Shown: positions 18,029 to 26,279, counted from the first letter of the stretch. The stretch: 64,000 nt of DNA from Pseudoalteromonas byunsanensis (GCF_001854475.1 NZ_MNAN01000037.1:160683-224682); one strand, 5' to 3'. Numbers and translations are program-made. Notes: a model not told the origin generated them from the letters alone.

Positions 18029-18394
18029 ATGTCATCGGAAAAAATCAATTTACAAGAAAAACTCGCTAAGTTCAGTGAGCATTGGTCTCCTCGTGTTATT
18101 GCGCAAATGAATGATTACCAGTTTAAGCTCGCCAAATTTAAAGGGGAGTTTACTTGGCACGCCCACAAAGATACCGACGAAGTATTTTTAGTGATTGAGG
18201 GTAAGATGGGTATCGAGTTCAAAGACAAAGTGGTTGAACTTTCTGAGGGCGAAATGTACGTGGTGCCCAAAGGGGTGGAACACAAACCCTTTGCTCACGA
18301 AGAGTGTAAAGTCATGTTGATAGAACCCGCTGGCGTAGTCAACACCGGTGACGCTGGCGGTGAACTGACTGCCCAAAATGATGTGTGGGTTTGA
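18029..18394 (+). CDS. Small cupin-domain protein
   Basis: The 121-residue single-domain cupin has metal-ligand motif 1 visible as TWHAHKDTDEVFLVIEGKMG (His, His, Glu) and motif 2 as GEMYVVPKGVEHKPFAHEE (His). Small cupins of this type often bind a divalent metal and act as isomerases, dioxygenases or binding proteins; no substrate can be given. AGGACAG precedes the ATG. It sits 200 bp downstream of kynU and past a hairpin, so co-transcription is possible but not shown. A role in tryptophan catabolism would be speculation. Confidence 0.75.
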   Translation: MSSEKINLQEKLAKFSEHWSPRVIAQMNDYQFKLAKFKGEFTWHAHKDTDEVFLVIEGKMGIEFKDKVVELSEGEMYVVPKGVEHKPFAHEECKVMLIEPAGVVNTGDAGGELTAQNDVWV

Positions 18395-18535
18395 GGTTAT
18401 TAACCTCAGTAACTCGCACTGGGTTCCAAAGTTTAGGTTGTGGGATAGCGTTAGTTGGTTGTTATTCTAATGCTTGGTGTTAACACAAAAGTGGACCATC
18501 AGCGTAACTCGTTTCTGCCCCATTATGAGTTAACG

Positions 18536-18613
18536 TGAATGTTCTAAGCGCGGCTTAGACCGAAGAACGGCCGTTGGTAGCGAGCAAAGCTATGAGCGAG
18601 GAATGGACATTCA
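18536..18613. repeat. Interrupted palindromic element (MITE/REP-like)
   Basis: TGAATGTTC at 18536 and GGACATTCA at 18605-18613 are inverted copies with one mismatch. Between them lie a CTAAGC/GCTTAG hairpin and the palindrome AACGGCCGTT. No coding capacity. It marks the start of the accessory region. Confidence 0.45.
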
Positions 18614-18636
18614 AAATCTAGACTTAAAAACAATCG

Positions 18637-18739
18637 ATTCTCGTTATGTAATTTAAGCGGCTTCTCGTTAAAACTTTCTTAAAAACTTAACCTATTAATT
18701 TTCTTGCTATTTTAAATGTGTATTCTCGTTATGTAATTT
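18637..18739. repeat. Direct repeats of an 18-bp AT-rich sequence
   Basis: ATTCTCGTTATGTAATTT is exact at 18637-18654 and 18722-18739. Further TTCTCG cores occur at about 18662, 18746, 18762 and 18891. The whole 18395-18925 gap is otherwise without a recognised gene. Confidence 0.5.
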
Positions 18740-18904
18740 TATTCATTCTCGATTAAGTAAATTCTCGGGTATGGGGTAGTCGAAACAATTGTAATTCCTT
18801 GTAGCTATGTGTAAGTTGTTAATAATTAGATTATTAAAAATCGTATTTTGATAATTCTGGCAATTGACATATTAAGTGTTAACAGGAATTCTCGATAATA
18901 CGCT

Positions 18905-18911
18905 GTTAGGC
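18905..18911 (+). other. Integron-type core site (GTTAGGC) before the DUF2306 gene
   Basis: GTTAGGC fits the GTTRRRY recombination core of attC sites and lies 14 bp before the next ATG, the usual position of a cassette boundary. No matching full attC is visible to its left, so this is probably a remnant. Confidence 0.4.
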
Positions 18912-18925
18912 ATCAAGGAAGGCAT

Positions 18926-19558
18926 ATGAGCAAAAAAATCTTATGGAGTATAATGACTCTTTCAGCGGTACTGGTAGCTATTTATGCTATAGGGCTTCTT
19001 GCTATGCCTAGTATTAGGCCACCTTTTATTCAGAACCTTTTTACAAATTTTCCCAGATTTACATCGATTCATTTTATGGGCGGTGCTATTGCAATAGTAT
19101 TCGGAGCTCTTCAATTTAGTACTTTTATTAGAATAAAGTACTTATCTCTTCATCGATTGCTCGGTCGATTTTATGTTGGAGCCATATTGTTTAGCGGCAT
19201 TTCTGGTTTTGTTTTGGCCGTTAATTCAGTAGGCGGTTTTTATGTACAATCAGGATTTGGCCTTATGGCTATCTTTTGGTTGGCGACAACCATCAATGCT
19301 TATCGCCTGATCCGTAAAGGCGATGTTAGGTCGCATGAAAACTGGATGATTCGAAGCTATGCCGTTACTTTAGCTGGTGTAACTTTAAGGCTCTACCTCG
19401 GTCTTAGTATGGTACTGGGAGTAAAGTTTGTCGATGCATATCCCGTTTTGGCATGGATTTGCTGGATTCCAAACTTATTAATAGCTGAGCTATTCCTTAG
19501 GAAGAGAATAAATAAAACTAAAAAAAGTACCAATCAAAGCTTACCAGATGCGTGCTAA
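18926..19558 (+). CDS. DUF2306-type membrane protein, probable gene cassette
   Basis: The 210-residue protein has about six transmembrane helices and a DUF2306 pattern: FTSIHFMGGAIAIVFGALQF, HRLLGRFYVGAILFSGISG and the charged loop KGDVRSHENWMIRSYAVTLA. Function is unknown; relatives have conserved histidines that might bind a cofactor. The gene is AT-rich compared with the kyn genes. It lies between GTTAGGC (just upstream) and GCCTAAC (30 bp downstream), the core and inverse-core sequences of integron cassettes. AAGGAAGG precedes the ATG. Likely horizontally acquired. Confidence 0.7.
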   Translation: MSKKILWSIMTLSAVLVAIYAIGLLAMPSIRPPFIQNLFTNFPRFTSIHFMGGAIAIVFGALQFSTFIRIKYLSLHRLLGRFYVGAILFSGISGFVLAVNSVGGFYVQSGFGLMAIFWLATTINAYRLIRKGDVRSHENWMIRSYAVTLAGVTLRLYLGLSMVLGVKFVDAYPVLAWICWIPNLLIAELFLRKRINKTKKSTNQSLPDAC

Positions 19559-19588
19559 TTGTTTATCTAAAAGCAATTGAGAATTGAT

Positions 19589-19630
19589 GCCTAACAAGTC
19601 ATTTAAACCGGACAAAAACAGTTGGCCTTT
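19589..19630 (+). other. Truncated attC site (left arm only)
   Basis: GCCTAAC (19589-19595, RYYYAAC inverse core) is followed by AAGTCATTTAAACCGGAC and CAGTTGGC, the usual left arm of chromosomal-integron attC sites. The expected right arm and GTTRRRY are not found downstream, so it is probably cut by later rearrangement. Confidence 0.45.
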
Positions 19631-19748
19631 TGCTCCAGAAATTCAAAGGACAGCCACTTTAAAAAGACATTAAACAAGCTCTCAATAACAAACCAGCTAA
19701 CTTTGTCGCTAGATGTTATCAAAATCATGCCTACTATGGGTAAGTGAT

Positions 19749-19933
19749 TGAAATCAATGGGGTCAGAGTTGTTGATTTTATAAGAAAATAAGTGACACCC
19801 ATCACTATTAATGAAATCAATGAAATCAATGGGGTCAGAGTTGTTGATTTTATAAGAAAATAAGTGACACCCATCACTATTAATATCCAAGCTAAGAAAA
19901 TAAGTGACACCCATCACTATTAATATCCAAGCT
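19749..19933. repeat. Nested tandem repeats (72-bp and 40-bp units)
   Basis: A block beginning TGAAATCAATGGGGTCAG occurs at 19749-19812 and again at 19821-19884, a 72-bp shift. Its distal part, AAGAAAATAAGTGACACCC and onwards, is tandemly copied once more (19854-19893 and 19894-19933, 40 bp each). The segment CAATGGGGTCAGAGTTGTTG recurs at 21347, on the other side of the transposase gene. Confidence 0.8.
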
Positions 19934-21162
19934 GAGGAAGTGAAGTAAAAAAGTATAAAAATACTTCAATCACTGGGTACAAAAACTTTTTTCGATGGGC
20001 CAATTTTAGCGCCCAAGCGTATCTCTACACCAAAACCGGGTTATCGCGCACGACAAAGCGCTGTAAATACAGAAGTAAGAAATTCTAGAATTGAGAATGT
20101 GAGTTTTGCTAAGCCAACAAGCGCTCGCAGTTTGTTAGGTTTGTCCGTCGTCGTTTTTGCAGTGTTTCACATTAAGCGGTTATTGTTCGCTCTCGACCTA
20201 CTGCACCATGGAATACCCGAGAAAATTGCGTGGTGAGTTTTATCCAGTTCTCAGGTTCGATATTTAATCGAGTAAGAATGGGTTGCGCTTCGTTGATATA
20301 ACCGCGTTTATCGGCTCGAATACTCTGGCCTGTGAGTTCAACCAACTCAATATAGGATTTGAGTTCAAAAGGTAGCCCTTTAGGCATATGTTTTCGTGGG
20401 CTGCCCGCAAAGCGTAGTAGGCTTTTTGGTTGTTTGCCCTGTTTAGCGTGGTCGATGCGTTTTTTGATGCTGGTGTAATCTGAGGTTTCCGGCGTTGCGG
20501 CGATTTTAGCTCTAATGGGGTTCAAGTCTACATATGCTAAACACGCAGCCAGCGCAGCCTCGTCTAGTAATGCTTGGGATTTAAATCGTCCTTCCCAGAA
20601 TCGGCCTGTACAATTATCTTCTTTATTTGCTCGGCGGGCGATGTCTTCGTTAAGTACCCGCATAAACCAGCTAATATCTGCGAGTCTTTCCCTGTACTTG
20701 GCGACTTGCTCATTAAATATCAACTGCTCCGACTCATTGAGCGGTTCACCTTCAGTGAGTTTATGGGTTATCCAATTACCTTTAAACAGCTTATGCCATC
20801 GTATCACAATCGCTTCATCCGACAGACGCATAGCCTTTTTATCATCAACATATAAAACAATGTGGGTGTGATTACTCATCACAGCATAAGCACAGACATC
20901 AATACAAAACACAGACGCCAACATCAAGAGTTTTTCTTCAACCCAATCACGGCGGTGTTCATATGATTTTCCAGTAAATTTATCTTCACCGCACAGAAAT
21001 GCTCGTCTTACGCAACGGGAGATACAGTGGTAATATTTGGTGTCGGTTAAACTGATTTGTCTTTTACGGGCAGTTGCCATAGTTTGGTTTCCTCAATCCT
21101 TTGAGTGTAGAATTAAAGCTTAGGCGGCATCTTAGGAAGGTGCAAATTAGTGGTGGGTGTCA
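19793..21162 (-). mobile_element. REP-associated tyrosine transposase element with terminal inverted repeats
   Basis: TGACACCCATCACTA occurs three times on the left (19793, 19865, 19905). Its inverted form TAGTGGTGGGTGTCA (one mismatch) lies at 21148-21162 on the right. Between them is a Y1-type transposase gene. The direct-repeat sequence TGGGGTCAGAGTTGTTG also flanks both sides. This is the expected look of a RAYT gene in its REP setting. Exact ends are uncertain. Confidence 0.6.
20172..21080 (-). CDS. REP-associated tyrosine transposase (IS200/Y1-like)
   Basis: The 302-residue HUH-type transposase has an N-terminal YYHCISRCVRRAFLCG and the metal-binding SNHTHIVLYVDD (HUH His pair). The central NEDIARRANKEDNCTGRFWEGRFKS and LAACLAYVDLNPIRAK are typical of the RAYT/TnpA-REP branch, whose catalytic Tyr precedes LNPIRA. 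These proteins recognise palindromic REP sequences and are thought to spread or maintain them. The frame is full length and undamaged, so activity is possible. No second transposase or passenger gene is linked. Confidence 0.85.
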   Translation of the reverse strand: MATARKRQISLTDTKYYHCISRCVRRAFLCGEDKFTGKSYEHRRDWVEEKLLMLASVFCIDVCAYAVMSNHTHIVLYVDDKKAMRLSDEAIVIRWHKLFKGNWITHKLTEGEPLNESEQLIFNEQVAKYRERLADISWFMRVLNEDIARRANKEDNCTGRFWEGRFKSQALLDEAALAACLAYVDLNPIRAKIAATPETSDYTSIKKRIDHAKQGKQPKSLLRFAGSPRKHMPKGLPFELKSYIELVELTGQSIRADKRGYINEAQPILTRLNIEPENWIKLTTQFSRVFHGAVGRERTITA

Positions 21163-21425
21163 GCGATTTGGCGATTCAAACCCTTGAGAAGAGGTATATA
21201 GCTGAAGTTGAGGCTAATGAGACTACGATAGAAAGCCTCAAAGCTCAGTATTTCTTTCTTCGAGACCTGATATCGGAATCTGGCGATAAACTTGTATCGG
21301 CTGTAGAGCACTATCTCAAGTGGCTTGAATTTCAAATCAATGGCAAATCAATGGGGTCAGAGTTGTTGATTTTAATAATACTATTTAACGGCTACTTTTG
21401 GCACAAAGCTGTCATTAGTCTCTAA
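21150..21425 (+). pseudogene. Possible C-terminal remnant of an unknown gene
   Basis: After the right-hand inverted repeat the frame reads as a coherent helical stretch (IQTLEKRYIAEVEANETTIE, then SLKAQYFFLRDLISESGDKL) for about 65 codons. It then runs into the TGGGGTCAGAG repeat. The composition looks protein-like and coiled-coil-prone, but there is no start signal of its own. It may be the tail of a gene cut by the transposable element, or a chance frame. Not recognised. Confidence 0.3.
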
Positions 21426-21530
21426 CACGTTTATGTCCAGAAACGAGCTAGAGCGATTATAGTGGCACTACAGTATCATAATATAAAAGTTGCAATGATT
21501 TCTTTTTCGGAAGCGCTAAATAAATTAAAT

Positions 21531-21711
21531 TAAGTGGACACCCACCTTAACTTCAATGTTAGTGTTTATCAACGTCGGATGGCGTGGCTTCGCCACTTAT
21601 CCGACCTACGGCAATATAACTGTAGGGTGGATAAGCGCAGCGCCATTCAACAATCTGGCAAACCACTCATACATCAATAACAGCAATTAAGTGGACTCCC
21701 ACCCTAACTTT
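21531..21711. repeat. REP-like cluster
   Basis: AAGTGGACACCCACCTTAAC (about 21533) and AAGTGGACTCCCACCCTAAC (about 21688) resemble the inverted repeats of the nearby transposase. Between them GTCGGAT/ATCCGAC (21574-21580/21599-21605) encloses GTGGC-TTC-GCCAC, a REP hairpin. A GTAGGGTGGATAAGCGCAGC stretch at about 21632 follows, a type common in REP units. Confidence 0.6.
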
Positions 21712-21848
21712 CCCACCCTAACTTTAATGCGTTACTACACTTTACATTTTTTAAATTGAATTGTGTTTAATCTTTGCGCACAATGACTTGCATCAGGTGC
21801 TGGCATCCAATGCCGCGTTATAAAACCAGAGGAGTGAGTCAATTGAAA

Positions 21849-22634
21849 ATGGATATATTCGTTGTTGATGCGTTTACCAGTCAACAATTTAAAGGTAACT
21901 CTGCGGCTGTTGTGCCGGTAAAAAACTGGTTATCTGATGAGTTAATGCAAAATATCGCCGCTGAGAACAACCTCTCAGAAACCGCCTTTATCAAGGAGAT
22001 TGATGCTAACAAATACGAGATCCGTTGGTTCTCGCCACTGACCGAAATAGATTTTTGCGGCCACGCCACCTTAGCGTCTGCTTTCGTGCTATTCCATGAG
22101 TTCGGTGTTGAGGCCCAAATCGAGTTTATCACCAAAGCAGTTGGCAGCTTGACCGTTGTTCTAAACGCAAGCAACGAGATTGCAATGACCTTTCCCAACC
22201 AAAAGCCACAGAGCGTTTCATCCGTACCAAAACAACTACTCGAAGGGCTGTCAAAAAAACCAACAGAAGTACTCATCAATAGGCAAGCTTACTTTGCTGT
22301 CTTTGCTAACGAACAAGATGTTTTCGACTTAACTTACTCATCCGAACAATTACGGCAGCTCGCGCCATTGGATGTTGTCGTCACAGCACCATCCAACGAG
22401 TATGACTTTGTTTCTCGTTACTTTTGGCCTGCAAATGGCGGTGATGAAGACCCAGTTACAGGCTCAATTCATGCTGGGCTTGCCCCTTATTGGGCTGAAA
22501 AGTTAGGCAGAACCGAATTAATTGCTTACCAAGCTTCAAAACGCGGTGGTGTACTTACATGTCATGTTGCAGATACGTCTATCGTTGTCTCAGGTAATGG
22601 GGTGTTATACCTCAAGGGTAAAATCAACGTTTAG
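21849..22634 (+). CDS. PhzF-family isomerase/epimerase (copy 1)
   Basis: The 261-residue protein has the two-lobed diaminopimelate-epimerase-like fold of the PhzF family. Motifs include the N-terminal MDIFVVDAFTSQQFKGNSAA, the catalytic-Glu region NNLSETAF, LTEIDFCGHATLASA and DEDPVTGSIHAGLAPYWAEK. PhzF catalyses an isomerisation in phenazine synthesis, but most members are of unknown substrate and no phenazine genes are nearby. GAGGAG lies upstream; it suits a TTG at 21843 (8 nt) as well as the ATG at 21849, and the protein really begins there rather than at the longer ATG 21774. A paralogue of the same length lies at 43118-43903. Confidence 0.8.
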   Translation: MDIFVVDAFTSQQFKGNSAAVVPVKNWLSDELMQNIAAENNLSETAFIKEIDANKYEIRWFSPLTEIDFCGHATLASAFVLFHEFGVEAQIEFITKAVGSLTVVLNASNEIAMTFPNQKPQSVSSVPKQLLEGLSKKPTEVLINRQAYFAVFANEQDVFDLTYSSEQLRQLAPLDVVVTAPSNEYDFVSRYFWPANGGDEDPVTGSIHAGLAPYWAEKLGRTELIAYQASKRGGVLTCHVADTSIVVSGNGVLYLKGKINV

Positions 22635-22682
22635 ATTTATGACGTACTAGCGTTTGGAAGATCAACATACAAAGGAAATGTG

Positions 22683-23291
22683 ATGATGTTTGAGAGTATT
22701 GCAGTTTATTGTGGATTCATAGCCTCTGTTTGGGTTTTCATTGGTGTTTATGTGGCAAGTCGATACTACCCCGGCTACAGTCACACTAAACAATTTTGCA
22801 GTGAGTTAGGGGCAACTGGTAGCCCTACAGAGAAGTTGTCTCCCTTAATTAATAATTATCCGCTGGGGTTGCTATTTTGCTTCTTTGGCTGGCACTTAGC
22901 GCAGCTTTCCAACGTTTCTGTGCTCGTTAATGCTACCGGTTGGCTTGTCATTGCACATGGAATAGGTACTTGGGTTGCGGGTTATTTTCCAATGGATGCA
23001 GACCCTTATACCAAAACTCCCAGCTTTAATTGTAAAATACACACTTGGGCAGGTTTTGTTATGTTGCTTTCGTTAATTATTGCACCAATTTTAATTGCCA
23101 TCAGCCCAACGACCGAACTGGTTACGCTATCTTTTCGTATTTTTTCAATCTTTTGTGTTATTGCCACTGTTTGCACTTTGGTTGCTTTGACCAAAGCCTT
23201 TAAAGCGCAAAATAATCCCGGCATCCATCAACGTATTTCTTATGGCTTTCAACTACTTTGGTTGAGTGTGTTGTCATTCATATTGGTGTAG
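22683..23291 (+). CDS. DUF998-type membrane protein
   Basis: The 202-residue protein has six hydrophobic segments and the DUF998 signature after the first helix (YYPGYSHTKQFCSELGATGSP). The further pattern YFPMDADPYTKTPSFNCKIH carries conserved Asp and His. Function unknown. The start may be ATG 22683 or 22686; AAAGGA lies 6 or 9 nt upstream. It follows the PhzF gene by 48 bp on the same strand and may share its transcript. A hairpin follows. Confidence 0.7.
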   Translation: MMFESIAVYCGFIASVWVFIGVYVASRYYPGYSHTKQFCSELGATGSPTEKLSPLINNYPLGLLFCFFGWHLAQLSNVSVLVNATGWLVIAHGIGTWVAGYFPMDADPYTKTPSFNCKIHTWAGFVMLLSLIIAPILIAISPTTELVTLSFRIFSIFCVIATVCTLVALTKAFKAQNNPGIHQRISYGFQLLWLSVLSFILV

Positions 23292-23311
23292 CGGTAAATA
23301 AACAATAACTA

Positions 23312-23337
23312 AGCGAAGGAGCTACCACCCCTTCGCT
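23312..23337. terminator. Hairpin between convergent genes
   Basis: AGCGAAGG (23312-23319) pairs with CCTTCGCT (23330-23337). It lies between the rightward DUF998 gene and the leftward acyltransferase gene. Confidence 0.5.
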
Positions 23338-23390
23338 CACTTGTACTCACGGTGTTTATTCACTGGCGATATTATCAATCACGATGGTCG

Positions 23391-24440
23391 TTACACCGCA
23401 GACTGTGACGTCACGCCCGAGTGGCTGCTTTGATTCGGTGAACCCGCACGCCGAATAATCTTAGCAATGGGTCGCTCAAAAAGTCGAAATGACAAGTAAG
23501 CAACGAGCACACTTAACAGCAGAGACAGCACCAGTTTTAACTCAATCGAAATTGATAGATGATTAACTGCATTGATAATTGGCATATGTAGCAAATACAA
23601 TGAATAAGATATTTTCCCAACAAAGTCCCCCACTCTATTGGCCAACAACACATTGTTATCTGGGACTAAAAACACCACGCAAAAGAATACCGCCCCCATT
23701 AACAATAACACCTCATAGCTCAGCCACATTCTATGTTTGGCATCGGATTTAATGGGCGAAAATTCAGGATATAACAATGGAATCAAACACAGCGCCAGAA
23801 TAAACCAATGCTTTTTGAGATAACTGGGGATCACTGCTGATTTATAATGCATGCCAAATAGCATCCCAACAAAAAAGTAGGGAAGTGATCTGAGCACATT
23901 AAACTCGTTGTATGGCACCCCTTTAATATCACCAAATATTTTCGGGAAATTAGTCAAAAACAAGCCTATCATCACCGCGACGACCAACAGATAGATATAC
24001 CCTGCGCGATGTTTTGCTAGCGACCAAAATACTATGAAAATCAAGTAAAACTGTATTTCGGGGGGAATAGACCAAAGTACACTTTCACCATACAAGAACA
24101 GTAAGTGACCGAGTAAGGCATTCACATCGGGTATCTGGTACAAGCTATCGTTACCGACCTGTGTTAACAAATACGACCCCATAACAACCAGTAGATAAAG
24201 TGGTAATACTCTGCCCGCTCTAGCTAAAAAATAGTGACTGACGTTATCTTTAGTAAATCCCTGTTCTAAATAGAGATATGACATCAAAAATCCACTCAAC
24301 ATAAAAAACAGCATCACACCATATGCCCCTGAGCCACCTCCTAGCACCCCTTCGAGCCAATTGGTGATGTCGCTAAAGTGGGTGAAAAAAACGATGAGCG
24401 CTGCAAGCCCACGAAGCGTATTGAGTTTTCTTATTTGCAT
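23391..24440 (-). CDS. Acyltransferase 3 (OafA-type) membrane protein
   Basis: The 349-residue protein has about ten transmembrane helices. The N-terminal RKLNTLRGLAALIVFFTHFS contains the conserved Arg-Gly and His of the acyltransferase 3 family, and YGVMLFFMLSGFLMSYLY gives the FFxxSGF motif. The ending RLFERPIAKIIRR is also typical. Such enzymes transfer acetyl or other acyl groups to cell-surface polysaccharides or lipids across the inner membrane. The acceptor is unknown, and no polysaccharide cluster is adjacent. Confidence 0.8.
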   Translation of the reverse strand: MQIRKLNTLRGLAALIVFFTHFSDITNWLEGVLGGGSGAYGVMLFFMLSGFLMSYLYLEQGFTKDNVSHYFLARAGRVLPLYLLVVMGSYLLTQVGNDSLYQIPDVNALLGHLLFLYGESVLWSIPPEIQFYLIFIVFWSLAKHRAGYIYLLVVAVMIGLFLTNFPKIFGDIKGVPYNEFNVLRSLPYFFVGMLFGMHYKSAVIPSYLKKHWFILALCLIPLLYPEFSPIKSDAKHRMWLSYEVLLLMGAVFFCVVFLVPDNNVLLANRVGDFVGKISYSLYLLHMPIINAVNHLSISIELKLVLSLLLSVLVAYLSFRLFERPIAKIIRRAGSPNQSSHSGVTSQSAV

Positions 24441-24551
24441 AGTACTTTTCCCTATTTATTATTTTTTTAGTCAATTTGCTACACAGTGTGATGGTATATC
24501 CCGTGAAATCGAGCAAACTTATTCAAGCTGTACCTTGCGTATGGATACGAT

Positions 24552-25073
24552 TTATCTAATGAGTGTTGAGGGGCCTTTCCAAGTGTAAATAAATTCTTTT
24601 GCTTTATTACCACAGGGAGTATGCCAATAGCCCTCTGAGCGTTTTTGTCCACCTAATGCTTCATAAAAGCCAATCGCCTTTGGGTTGCATTCCAATACTT
24701 CTAGATATACACCAAGATCTTTGTAGTGAGTGTGTACCCACTTGGCCGCTGACGAGAGTAACTGAGTGCCAATCCCTTTTCCTTTGGCGTCTGATGTGAC
24801 ATGTAGGTTATCTATAATACTACCAAACTGCGGATGCTTATCGCCAAAAACACAGATAAAACCACTAAACACACCGTTTAACTGGGCTATTAAAACCAGT
24901 TGATTATCACTTGGCGCCGTTAACCTGTCTGCCCATAGTTGAGTGCGTTCTTCAATCACTCGGTGCGCTAAGTAGTCAGAGGATAAAACCTCTGTATAGT
25001 TTTCCTGCCAACTTTTGGCATGTAACTGTGCAATATCGTGAAGATCATTCGCTGTAGCGGCTCTGATAAACAT
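24552..25073 (-). CDS. GNAT-family N-acetyltransferase
   Basis: The 173-residue protein has IRAATANDLHDIAQLHAKSW at the N-terminus, a substrate-loop region and the acetyl-CoA motif VTSDAKGKGIGTQLLSSAAK. ECNPKAIGFYEALGGQK follows, a standard GNAT motif B. The substrate is unknown. It is a single gene on the minus strand, 111 bp upstream of the acyltransferase start. It shows no extra domain. Confidence 0.8.
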   Translation of the reverse strand: MFIRAATANDLHDIAQLHAKSWQENYTEVLSSDYLAHRVIEERTQLWADRLTAPSDNQLVLIAQLNGVFSGFICVFGDKHPQFGSIIDNLHVTSDAKGKGIGTQLLSSAAKWVHTHYKDLGVYLEVLECNPKAIGFYEALGGQKRSEGYWHTPCGNKAKEFIYTWKGPSTLIR

Positions 25074-25179
25074 AAATAGACTGCCTTTATGGATTTTTTC
25101 TCAGCCTAGCTTTTTTTTGACACAAAACCAAAGCTTTGCGTTTATCTACAGGTTGCTATGCGATAGACCACGTTGTTGC

Positions 25180-25722
25180 TCACCACAACATACGCTGCAA
25201 GATTTTTTTACCTGCGCGTTGATGTATTATCACTGCGAAAACATGGAGTATGATCAATGCCGTCAATAGGTAGCTGACATATTGATGAACCCAAGAAAAA
25301 AATTGTGAAACCTGAGTTTGCTCTATCAATGGCGGGATTGTTATCAGCCTGAACACTTGAAATTCGCTGCGCATCATTAGCAACCCAGATATAAATAAAA
25401 GCATAACTAACAAATACATAGTTATATGTACATAGCGTACACACAAGATCTGTGCAGCGCTCAGCTCCCCCTGATAACAGGGCCTAGCAGTGCGTGCTGC
25501 ATGAATAATCCGTACACAAAAAATGGGAATAAACACCGTTGTAAGGGATACATTAAACTCACTAATAAGTAATTTCCATTCGCTTTTCCCCCCAACTGCA
25601 ACAAGGAAGAGCCCTGAAAACGTGGCCCAAAGAATCACAATGGCTGATAACCAATGCAATACTTTGGCAAGTGTGTCGAACTTAGTCACTGAAGTTTCCA
25701 TATCTACGTACCATTTATACAC
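25180..25722 (-). CDS. Cytochrome b561-family membrane protein
   Basis: Four transmembrane helices carry histidines at the expected places: AKVLHWLSAIVILWATFSG, VRIIHAARTARP, VRYVHITMYLLVMLLFISG and ALIILHVFAVIIHQRAG. This is the pattern of bacterial di-heme cytochrome b561 proteins, which shuttle electrons across or into the inner membrane. The 180-residue length is usual. The start is either GTG 25722 or ATG 25701; neither has a good ribosome site. No redox partner is adjacent. Confidence 0.8.
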   Translation of the reverse strand: MYKWYVDMETSVTKFDTLAKVLHWLSAIVILWATFSGLFLVAVGGKSEWKLLISEFNVSLTTVFIPIFCVRIIHAARTARPCYQGELSAAQILCVRYVHITMYLLVMLLFISGLLMMRSEFQVFRLITIPPLIEQTQVSQFFSWVHQYVSYLLTALIILHVFAVIIHQRAGKKILQRMLW

Positions 25723-26017
25723 TCAATCTAGCTTTAGATTGCAGTCTAAAGGCATCAAGGTTAATTTTTAGTTAAATATGTAGCACAATTGAATATTAGC
25801 TATTTTAGTGAAATTGCAAGAGAGGTATTTTTGTAACTATTGCGCACAGCTTTATTGTCTTCCATCTGCACTTCGCCCAAAGTTTACTACTTTCAAAGCG
25901 ATGAATTCACTTACGAACCTTTAGATGTAAATACATTTGGAGGCGTTGCTTGGCAATGAGTCGTTCGGTATCTATATTTGAAAAGTTATATTGCTGACCC
26001 TTTCAAAGGAGTTGAAA
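25723..26017. other. Intergenic stretch, no gene seen
   Basis: About 295 AT-rich bases between the cytochrome b561 start and the small ORF. A promoter for the cytochrome gene must lie here; nothing else was recognised. Confidence 0.4.
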
Positions 26018-26250
26018 ATGGTTAAAAAAATAATAGCGATGATAACTAAATGGGTCGGCATAGGCGGGCTCATTGCAACGTTGTTGATATCTGTTTCTAT
26101 ATAGACTCAGTAGTTTATAAAAGCTGGCCTGATAGAATGAGGGTCGTGTTTGCCTCTTTAGGTACTTTTATGAACTCGATTGTGCCTACAGCACACGCAT
26201 CTACTGTAGAGTGTAAGAGTATGAAGGCAAGACAAAAGCCTACATATTGA
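26018..26250 (+). pseudogene. Small membrane ORF, possibly frameshifted
   Basis: AAAGGAG sits 7 nt before an ATG at 26018 that encodes 28 residues (MVKKIIAMITKWVGIGGLIA, then TLLISVSI), a basic start plus one hydrophobic helix, ending at TAG 26104. In another frame the text continues sensibly as YIDSVVYKSWPDRMRVVFAS and on to 26250. A single frameshift near 26100 would join them into a ~77-residue protein with one membrane helix. Either it is a real 28-residue peptide or a broken gene. Not recognised. Confidence 0.35.
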
Positions 26251-26279
26251 GCAAACTAAAGCTGCCACGCTGATTATAT

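Noticed and set aside
19603..19917. A 104-codon minus-strand frame across the tandem repeats
   Set aside because: It is created by the repeat units themselves (the protein repeats with the DNA), has no ribosome site and no protein-like composition outside the repeats.
19749..19933. Short repeats that could be taken for a CRISPR array
   Set aside because: Copies are tandem and almost contiguous, without unique spacers, and no cas gene is seen.
21774..21848. A longer start for the PhzF gene
   Set aside because: The 25 extra residues do not resemble the family N-terminus, and a GAGGAG site lies inside this stretch, just before the family start.
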